This document shows, in pieces, positions 30,346 through 36,481 of a stretch of DNA of 58,359 bases; the stretch's first letter is position 1, and the number at the start of each line of letters is the position of its first letter. The notes under the pieces are model-generated. The model saw nothing but the letters and a program-made list of their open reading frames with translations. It had not been told where the DNA came from and did not search any database. Source of the DNA: a virus; the IMG/VR virus record IMGVR_UViG_3300017991_000124, positions 1-58,359 of that record. One strand, 5' to 3'. Position numbers and translations under genes: made by a program.

Positions 30346-31389
30346 CTAGGTGTAGATGCCGGTGATGATGCCGCCGGCATAGGTCGAGACGAACTTGTGG
30401 TTGGAGGCCTCGGACACCACCACCATGTTGCCGCCCCTCGGCCCGCGTCCGTTGACGAACCACTCGCGCGTCTCCCAGCCGGTTCCGTTCGCGCCCTTGC
30501 GCCGGAACGTCGCGGCCGACATGATCTCCATCCCGTCGGTCGGCGGGGTGGGCGGACCGCTGATGAGCACGACCACCGCGCCCAGGCAGTAGGTCATGGT
30601 GCCGCTCGACAGGTACCGGCTCTTGATCACGTGGAACGGCGGCAGGCCCGGGATCTGGAAGTCGGTGATCACCCCGCCCTGGCCGATCGGCGGCGGGTTG
30701 TCCCCGTAGAACTGGCGCATGTGGTCCTTCGTCTGCGGGTGCCGCAGGAAGATGTGCGCCGCCTTCTCGTTCAGCCAGAGGCCGGTGACCTCTTGGTACG
30801 ACTTCTCGATCGCCGTCATCACGTCGGTGACCGGCGTCCCCAGGGTCTCGTCGGTCCACACGTTGCCGGCCGCCGTGCGCACCGCCGCGTTCCAGTTGGT
30901 GTTGGTGCCCAGCAGCGTCGTGATGTCGATCTCCATGTCCAGGTAGATCGCATCCGCGCAGCGGGCCGCGGTCCGCGTCCGCACGCCGTAGGTCGCCTGC
31001 TCCTCGGTCACCGTGGGGATGAACCCGCCGATGAACCGGTCGACCACCGTGTAGTCGTCCAGCGAGCTGGTAGCGTCGATCTCGGGCGGCGCGCTCTGGA
31101 TCGAGGCCTTGACCTCGACGTGCTCGAACGCGTTGTCCGAGGAGAACACCCGGAACTTGTCCGTGTCCTTGTCCACCGGCACCACCGGGCACATCTCCGT
31201 GCCGCGGTACTTGAACGGCTTGTAGCCGAACAGGTACTCGGGGAGCTCGGACGGGTCGTGGACGTCCGAGGGGGTGAGCGTCAGGGTCACGCGCTGGTCG
31301 CCGACCATCGCCTCGACCTCGCCGCCGTGGAAGTTGCGCCCCATGCCGCTCAGGAATCGGACGGGCTCGTTCATATTGAGTTGCGTCAT
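30346..31389 (-). CDS. Major capsid protein
   Basis: 347 residues from ATG 31389 (AAGGAGGACGCC upstream). PVRFLSGMGRNFHGGEVEAM, YTVVDRFIGGFIPTVTEEQA then RTRTAARCADAIYLDMEIDI, MTAIEKSYQEVTGLWLNEKA and FHVIKSRYLSSGTMTYCLGA follow the HK97-fold E-type capsid proteins (E-loop region, spine helix, P-domain). The position after the protease/scaffold and decoration genes confirms it. Confidence 0.85.
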   Translation of the reverse strand: MTQLNMNEPVRFLSGMGRNFHGGEVEAMVGDQRVTLTLTPSDVHDPSELPEYLFGYKPFKYRGTEMCPVVPVDKDTDKFRVFSSDNAFEHVEVKASIQSAPPEIDATSSLDDYTVVDRFIGGFIPTVTEEQATYGVRTRTAARCADAIYLDMEIDITTLLGTNTNWNAAVRTAAGNVWTDETLGTPVTDVMTAIEKSYQEVTGLWLNEKAAHIFLRHPQTKDHMRQFYGDNPPPIGQGGVITDFQIPGLPPFHVIKSRYLSSGTMTYCLGAVVVLISGPPTPPTDGMEIMSAATFRRKGANGTGWETREWFVNGRGPRGGNMVVVSEASNHKFVSTYAGGIITGIYT

Positions 31390-31399
31390 GGCGTCCTCC

Positions 31400-31801
31400 T
31401 TACGGCATCGCGGCGCCGCAACCGGCACCGAGCTCGACTTCCATGTAGGCCGACGCGGCGCCGACCGTGACGGCGGTCCCCACGATGGAGTTGCCGCTGG
31501 TCGCCTTGAGCGCCTTGGCGCCCGTGGTCGGCATCACCTGCTCGCCCTCGGCGATGGTGCCCCCGGCCAGCACGATGGCGCGCCCTGCGATCTGGCAGTC
31601 GCCCCGGCTGGCGTCGGCGATGTCGTTCACCAGCACGCCGTACACGTTGTCCGTGTTGCCGGCGGCGGCCTCGATCTCGCCCTTGTAGGTCGCGCTCGCC
31701 TTGAGCTTGACGAAGGTCCCCTTCGACAACGTGCCGCCGGTCCCGTTGTACACCTGGCGCACGCCCTTCTCGGGAACGATTGCGGTAAGCACTGCGGTCA
31801 T
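31400..31801 (-). CDS. Capsid decoration/stabilisation protein (DUF2190-like)
   Basis: 133 residues. VYNGTGGTLSKGTFVKLKAS then VYGVLVNDIADASRGDCQIA, GRAIVLAGGTIAEGEQVMPT and NSIVGTAVTVGAASAYMEVE are the beta-tulip type repeats of DUF2190 head decoration proteins. GAGAACGAAATG supplies the ribosome site. It precedes the capsid gene by 10 nt and is surely co-expressed. Confidence 0.75.
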   Translation of the reverse strand: MTAVLTAIVPEKGVRQVYNGTGGTLSKGTFVKLKASATYKGEIEAAAGNTDNVYGVLVNDIADASRGDCQIAGRAIVLAGGTIAEGEQVMPTTGAKALKATSGNSIVGTAVTVGAASAYMEVELGAGCGAAMP

Positions 31802-31818
31802 TTCGTTCTCCTTTGTAG

Positions 31819-31833
31819 CTGGCGTTCAGCCAG
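31819..31833 (-). other. Small hairpin between scaffold and decoration genes
   Basis: CTGGC-GTTCA-GCCAG (plus strand) gives a 5-bp stem and 5-nt loop just after the scaffold stop. There is no U-tract. It may mark an RNA processing site or a partial attenuator before the highly expressed decoration and capsid genes. Confidence 0.25.
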
Positions 31834-31838
31834 ACGTG

Positions 31839-32531
31839 TTACTCGATCACCTGGTTGGTGCGGAGCAGCTCGTAGGCGCGCCGCCCCAACTCCTTCTCGT
31901 CGAACTTGTCCGCCCCGTCCACCGTGGCCGCGATGAACTGCTTGGCCCGGTGGGTGAGGTTGCGGCCCTCGTAGGCCCGGAGGTCGATGACCTTCGGCCC
32001 GTCGGGCTCGCCGTCGCCCTCCTTCTTCTTGGGCTTGGCCAGGAGCGGGGCCACGAGCCGCTGCTGCTTGGGGTCCAGCGGCGGGTACTGCTTGGCGAAC
32101 TCCTCGGGCTGCTGCGTGCGGAACAGCAGCAGCGCCGCCTTCGTGTCCTCGGGCAGCCCCCGGGACGCGATCACGGCCTCGACGTCGGCCTCGGCCATCG
32201 CCTTGTCGCGCTCCTCGGCCTCCTTGGCCAGCGCCTCGTACTTGGGCTTGAGGTCGGCCAGTTCCTTCGAGGCGGTCACGAGCTCGGCCACCTTGGCCAC
32301 GGTGGCCTTGTGGTCGGCGGTGCCCAGGGCCTCGCGCACCTGCGTCAGGTGCACGGTGTCCTCCTGCACCCGCTTGGCGCGGGCCAGGATCTCGTCGTTG
32401 CTGTCGCGCTCGAGACCCAACGCCTGGGACACGCCGCCGCGCAGTTCGATCGCCTCGTCGACCGCGTCGAGCACCGCATCCTCGGCGTCCCGCACGCGCA
32501 GGCGCTTCGCAAGGTCGCTCAAAATCGTCAT
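31839..32531 (-). CDS. Capsid scaffold, internal in-frame start (Mu gpZ-like)
   Basis: ATG at 32531 lies in the same frame as the protease and is preceded by GAGGAGGAAGAG, a near-perfect ribosome site coding HEEEE. It would give a 230-residue protein: TILSDLAKRLRVRDAEDAVL, long Ala/Glu helices (KELADLKPKYEALAKEAEER) and an end KELGRRAYELLRTNQVIE. This is the I/Z nested arrangement known from Mu and lambda (C/Nu3): one reading frame yields a protease-scaffold and a free scaffold. Confidence 0.7.
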   Translation of the reverse strand: MTILSDLAKRLRVRDAEDAVLDAVDEAIELRGGVSQALGLERDSNDEILARAKRVQEDTVHLTQVREALGTADHKATVAKVAELVTASKELADLKPKYEALAKEAEERDKAMAEADVEAVIASRGLPEDTKAALLLFRTQQPEEFAKQYPPLDPKQQRLVAPLLAKPKKKEGDGEPDGPKVIDLRAYEGRNLTHRAKQFIAATVDGADKFDEKELGRRAYELLRTNQVIE

Positions 32532-33881
32532 CTCTTCCTCCTCATGTTTGCGATTGGCCGCCGTGGCCGAGTTCGTTCCGAACGTGTCGCTGGTCCCCGC
32601 GAAGGGCCAGTATCCGTTTTCCATTACCGCCGGTTCCGGTTTTGCCAACTCCGGCGGGGCGGCCTGCCCCGCCTGTGCCGCGCGCTCCTCGAGCACCCGC
32701 GCCGCGATGGACGCCGCGCTCCGCAGCACCTCGGTGGCGCTGATGAGTGCGCTCAGTTTCAGGATCTGCCGCAGGGCCCCGATGATGGCGTCCATGTCGA
32801 TCCCCGGGGGGGTGGTGCCGGTGTCCATCCACTGCGCGCATTGCGCCAAACTGCTCTGTACCACTCCGAGGTCGGTCAGCATCGGCAGCCCGAACAGATC
32901 CTTCATGGCCTCCACCGCCTCGGTCGCGGTTTCGGCCTCGCCGTAGTAGTGCATCCGTGACGCCACCAGTTTGTTCATGCCCTCGATGAACGGATCGTTG
33001 GTCATGGCGATGCTCAACACCCGGGCGCCGACGCGCTCGCCGGACTCCCCGTCGATGGCGTTGAGATCCATCGACACCGATGCGCCCTGGTAGCGTCCCT
33101 CTTTGATGTAGGTCGCCGCCGGCTCCAGCCACCGGGTCAGCGCCCAGAGTTCGTCGCGGCCGTCCGCTCCGGTGCGGATCTCCATGTCGCGCGTCCACCC
33201 CTGCGCCGGCGCGCCGTCGGCGGCAATCGCCCCGGCCGGCATCGCGCTGGCGTGCTCGAAATCCCACGGGATGACGTCGGCGGTTCCCACCCCGTCGGCC
33301 CCGGCTTGGAAGCTCGGGTGCGCGTGCAGGTTGCGGATCGCCTGCTCAAAGGTGACCCGGGTGAATCGGAACGGCAAGTCGCCGCCCTTGTAGCCCAGGT
33401 AGTCACCGGCGCGGGCCACCTGCACCCACACCACCCGTTCGTCCCCGGTTGCCTCGGTGGCCAGTTTGACCACCTGTCCGCGCGCCGCGCGCGCCTGCGC
33501 CTTGCTCGCCTTGTACTTGGGCAACTGGTCCTCCTCGATCCCGGCCTTTTTCAGGTACCGGATGGCGTTGTCGTATGCCGCCTGCCGCACGGCGTCGGGC
33601 ACCGCGAGCGGCGCGCGCGACCCGTTGATCGCTCCGATCGCCTGGCTGATCTGCGCCTGCACCGCCTTCAGCGTCCCGTCGAACATCCGCGCGATCGGCA
33701 GCTTGTAGCCGGCCTTGACCTCAGCGTTGTCGGGATCGTGGATCAGGTGCGCCTTGCGGTAGCGCGCCCAGTCGTCCTCGCCGAGCACTGCGTTCATCAG
33801 GGCCGGCGCACCCTCCCCGTCGGGATCCCAGGCGTCATCCGTGACGGGGAGGTTGGCGAACGGTGTGGCTTCCCAGGACAT
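31839..33881 (-). CDS. Head maturation protease with scaffold (Mu gpI-like)
   Basis: 680 residues. The N-terminal ~150 (MNAVLGEDDWARYRKAHLIH, KLPIARMFDGTLKAVQAQIS) form a helical domain seen in some prohead proteases. The protease part has VIPWDFEHASAMPAG (catalytic His region), ALTRWLEPAATYIKEGRYQG and GASVSMDLNAID (Ser region), then VLSIAMTNDPFIEGMNKL, which is the Mu gpI pattern. From residue ~451 a Glu/Ala-rich helical scaffold follows. Self-cleavage of such proteins during prohead maturation is usual. The scaffold is also separately translatable (31839-32531). Confidence 0.8.
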   Translation of the reverse strand: MSWEATPFANLPVTDDAWDPDGEGAPALMNAVLGEDDWARYRKAHLIHDPDNAEVKAGYKLPIARMFDGTLKAVQAQISQAIGAINGSRAPLAVPDAVRQAAYDNAIRYLKKAGIEEDQLPKYKASKAQARAARGQVVKLATEATGDERVVWVQVARAGDYLGYKGGDLPFRFTRVTFEQAIRNLHAHPSFQAGADGVGTADVIPWDFEHASAMPAGAIAADGAPAQGWTRDMEIRTGADGRDELWALTRWLEPAATYIKEGRYQGASVSMDLNAIDGESGERVGARVLSIAMTNDPFIEGMNKLVASRMHYYGEAETATEAVEAMKDLFGLPMLTDLGVVQSSLAQCAQWMDTGTTPPGIDMDAIIGALRQILKLSALISATEVLRSAASIAARVLEERAAQAGQAAPPELAKPEPAVMENGYWPFAGTSDTFGTNSATAANRKHEEEEMTILSDLAKRLRVRDAEDAVLDAVDEAIELRGGVSQALGLERDSNDEILARAKRVQEDTVHLTQVREALGTADHKATVAKVAELVTASKELADLKPKYEALAKEAEERDKAMAEADVEAVIASRGLPEDTKAALLLFRTQQPEEFAKQYPPLDPKQQRLVAPLLAKPKKKEGDGEPDGPKVIDLRAYEGRNLTHRAKQFIAATVDGADKFDEKELGRRAYELLRTNQVIE

Positions 33882-33885
33882 CGGA

Positions 33886-36084
33886 TTAGGCGCTCCAGGT
33901 GGCCGAGTCGCTCTGGCAGTCGACCACCACGCACCCGGCCGCCGCCGAGGCGAACCCGCCCCGGGTCGTGGAGGCCGAGAAGTAGTTGGTCTCGTCGGCC
34001 GCGTTGCTCAACGCGCCCTCGTACAGCCCCGTGGCGTCGGTGGTGACGATGGCCGAAGCCGCGCCGCTGCCGACCACCAGCGTGCCAGTGGAGGCCGCAC
34101 CGAACTGGCAGGTGCCCGCCGCGTCCAGGTCGCCCGCGAGGTCGGTGTCGGAGATGTCCAGCCGCAGTTGCACCGCGCGCCCGATGGCGTTGCCGGCCAG
34201 GTCGTTAACCTGCACCGAGATGGTGCCGGCCGTCGCGCCGCCCGATCCGCCGGTTGCGGTGATGACCACCTGCACCAGCCGGTGGTTGATGATGTCGCCG
34301 CCCCCGTCCATGTCGATGTCCCCGGTGCCCAGGAACTCGAACGTGGTGTTGTTGGTCACGTTGCCGAAGGCCAAGGCCACGGTGTTGTCCGCGCCGATGG
34401 CGATCGACCCGTCGGTCCCCGCGCCACCGCCGCCGCTGGCACCGCCCGCACCCGCGTTGATCGTGACGTCGCCACCGTCGCCGCCGGCCGCTCCCGCGGA
34501 TCCGGCACCACCCGCGCCACCGGTCACCGTGGCGTCGGCACCGTCGCCGCCCGCCACCGCCGTGTGCGCCGCGCCGCCCGCACCACCAGCCAACCCGGCC
34601 GCCGCTCCGTTGGCCGCCGCGTCGGTACCGTCGGATGCACCGCCGTCACCACCTTCCAGCAGCAACGCACCGCCGGCCGCCGCCGCCGAACCGGCTCCCG
34701 CCGCCGCACCCGCGCCACCGATGATGGTGACCGTCGCGCCCGCCGTGGTCGATCCGGCCGCGTCCGCCGCCGGCTGGATGAGTTGGTTGCCCAGCCCGTT
34801 GACCGTGAGGATCGGGATCGTGACCGTGCCCGTGCCCAAGAACGTGGTGCCGGGGTTGTCGGTCGCGTTGCCGATCTGGATCGCCCCGGTGTTCGCCGCG
34901 CCGATGGTCACGTTGCCGTCCGCACCGGGACCGGCACCGCCGTCGGCACCACCCGCGCCGGCATTCAGCACAGCGTCGCCGCCCGCGCCACCCAGCGCAC
35001 CGACCGAGCCCGCGCCGCCGTTGCCGCCGAGCACCCGCACCACCGCGCCGTCGCCGCCCACGACCGCCGTGTTGGCGGCACCACCGGCGCCACCCGCGAT
35101 CGTCATCGCCCCGCCGAGCCCCGCCGCGTCGGTGCCGTCCGACGCACCGCCCACGCCGCCGGTGAACGACGCCGCGCCACCGTTGGCACCCGCGACCGCG
35201 CCGCCCGCTGCCGAACCTGCGCCGCAGGTCAGCGTAATGTTCGCACCCACCGTGCCGCCGCCGCCGGCCTGCGCCGAGGGCGTGATGGCCTGGTTGCCGA
35301 GGCCGTTCACCAGCAGGTTGGGCATGGTGACCAGGCCCGTGCCGAGGAAGGTCGTCGCCGGGTTGTCCGTGGCGTTCGCGATCTGGATGGCCGCCGTGTT
35401 GGCCGAACCGATCTGGACCGTGCCGTCGGTACCGCCACCGCCACCGCCGTCCGCACCGCCGGCTCCCGCGTTCAGCAGCGCGTTCCCACCGTCGCCACCC
35501 GCGGCGCCAGCCGAACCCGCACCACCGGCACCACCGGCGAGCGTGGCCGCCGCGCCGTTCGCACCCGCGATCGCGCCGCTGGCCGCACCACCAGCGCCCG
35601 CCGTCAGGCTGGCCGCACCGCCGTTGGCGGCGGCATCCGTGCCGTCGCTCGCTCCACCAGCGCCCGCCGCCATGGTGAGCGCGCCACCGGCCGCACCGGC
35701 CGTGCCGCCGCTGGCCGCCGCGCCGGCGCCCGCCGTGATCGGGATCTGCGTGCCGGCGGTCCCGCTGCCCGCGGTTTGCGCCGCCGGGGTCAGGTCGCCC
35801 TGCACCACGTCCCACCCGGTACCGTTCCACGTCAGACGCTCGCCCGGCAGGAACGACTGCCCGGTGTTGGTCTTGGTTGCGTCGTTGTCGGTAACCGCTG
35901 CGGTGGCCATGTAGGTATCACCGGTGCCGACCGCCGCGCTAGTCGGGAAGTCGCTGTTGACCGCGACCCCCCCCTTGTAGTCCATCGGCCCGGTCAACCC
36001 GATCTGCGCAGCCGTCACGCTGTGCGGATTGCTGACGTTGACCATGTGGGCGACCATCTGGCGGATTCGGTGGTAAAAGGCCAT
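33886..36084 (-). CDS. Gly/Ala-rich fibre protein in the head module
   Basis: 732 residues. The N-terminus NPHSVTAAQIGLTGPMDYKG then NTGQSFLPGERLTWNGTGWD is like phage fibre heads. The middle has three large modules with a shared end (IGSANTAAIQIANATDNPAT then TFLGTGLVTMPNLLVNGLGN; again IGAANTGAIQIGNATDNPGT), each filled by GG-x runs such as GGAGGAGSAGAAGGDGG. The C-terminal ~150 residues are beta-rich. The fold may be a Gly-rich shaft. The site, between the portal and protease genes, is unusual for a tail fibre and suggests a capsid fibre. Confidence 0.75.
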   Translation of the reverse strand: MAFYHRIRQMVAHMVNVSNPHSVTAAQIGLTGPMDYKGGVAVNSDFPTSAAVGTGDTYMATAAVTDNDATKTNTGQSFLPGERLTWNGTGWDVVQGDLTPAAQTAGSGTAGTQIPITAGAGAAASGGTAGAAGGALTMAAGAGGASDGTDAAANGGAASLTAGAGGAASGAIAGANGAAATLAGGAGGAGSAGAAGGDGGNALLNAGAGGADGGGGGGTDGTVQIGSANTAAIQIANATDNPATTFLGTGLVTMPNLLVNGLGNQAITPSAQAGGGGTVGANITLTCGAGSAAGGAVAGANGGAASFTGGVGGASDGTDAAGLGGAMTIAGGAGGAANTAVVGGDGAVVRVLGGNGGAGSVGALGGAGGDAVLNAGAGGADGGAGPGADGNVTIGAANTGAIQIGNATDNPGTTFLGTGTVTIPILTVNGLGNQLIQPAADAAGSTTAGATVTIIGGAGAAAGAGSAAAAGGALLLEGGDGGASDGTDAAANGAAAGLAGGAGGAAHTAVAGGDGADATVTGGAGGAGSAGAAGGDGGDVTINAGAGGASGGGGAGTDGSIAIGADNTVALAFGNVTNNTTFEFLGTGDIDMDGGGDIINHRLVQVVITATGGSGGATAGTISVQVNDLAGNAIGRAVQLRLDISDTDLAGDLDAAGTCQFGAASTGTLVVGSGAASAIVTTDATGLYEGALSNAADETNYFSASTTRGGFASAAAGCVVVDCQSDSATWSA

Positions 36085-36113
36085 CGCGTACCCCTTTCGT
36101 CAGGATACGACCG

Positions 36114-36130
36114 GGCGCCGATCGGGCGCC
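36114..36130. other. Inverted repeat upstream of the fibre gene
   Basis: GGCGCC-GATCG-GGCGCC forms a 6-bp GC stem with a 5-nt loop, about 30 nt before the fibre ATG. It lies between the divergently arranged RHH gene and the fibre gene, so it could be an operator for the RHH protein or a leader structure of the fibre mRNA. Otherwise the gap 36131-36231 shows no gene. Confidence 0.3.
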
Positions 36131-36231
36131 GAGTCGATGTTGTGCCAACGGATTTTGTTGACGTGTTGCATCGCCTCTATATTGGCGCGAGCAACCAGAT
36201 CGCGGAATGGCCAGCCTATATGGCTATTTGA

Positions 36232-36259
36232 TTGTGCCATGCTCCTCGCCGGATATAAT
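36232..36259 (+). promoter_or_regulatory. Rightward promoter for the RHH gene
   Basis: Plus strand TTGTGC (36232-36237), 16-nt spacer and a perfect TATAAT (36254-36259). It is the only good plus-strand promoter I see and it points at the only plus-strand gene, starting 34 nt later (ATG 36293). Confidence 0.6.
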
Positions 36260-36292
36260 GGGGGGCAGGCGGACACACCACTGAGGATAAAA

Positions 36293-36481
36293 ATGGCCTT
36301 CGAAAAACGACCGGTGAGGGACGAGATGATCCGATTCCTGGTGACCCCCGAGGAGCGGGAGATCATCCAAGCGGCGGCCGAACAGGACGGGATCACCGTG
36401 TCGGAATATATCCGGGCGACCCTTCAGCGTGCGATGGCGCACACCGCAAAATCAGAGCGCCGACCGAAATCTAATCGCTAG
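36293..36481 (+). CDS. Ribbon-helix-helix protein, sole plus-strand gene
   Basis: 62 residues from ATG 36293 (TGAGGATAAAA upstream); a longer frame to 36137 has no good start site. RPVRDEMIRFLVTPEEREII then QAAAEQDGITVSEYIRATLQ is a ribbon-helix-helix of the DUF1778/CopG kind, with a short basic tail (KSERRPKSNR). Such proteins are antitoxins or repressors; no toxin gene accompanies it. Its TAG and the portal's TAG share the palindrome CTAG (36478-36481), so the two genes converge with a 4-nt overlap. A repressor made from its own promoter inside the late region is plausible. Confidence 0.75.
   Translation: MAFEKRPVRDEMIRFLVTPEEREIIQAAAEQDGITVSEYIRATLQRAMAHTAKSERRPKSNR

Noticed and set aside
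33841-36231. Plus-strand frames of 796 and 642 residues opposite the Gly-rich fibre
   Set aside because: They are mirror images of a GGN/GCN repeat gene, which leaves no stops on the other strand; no start site or motif.
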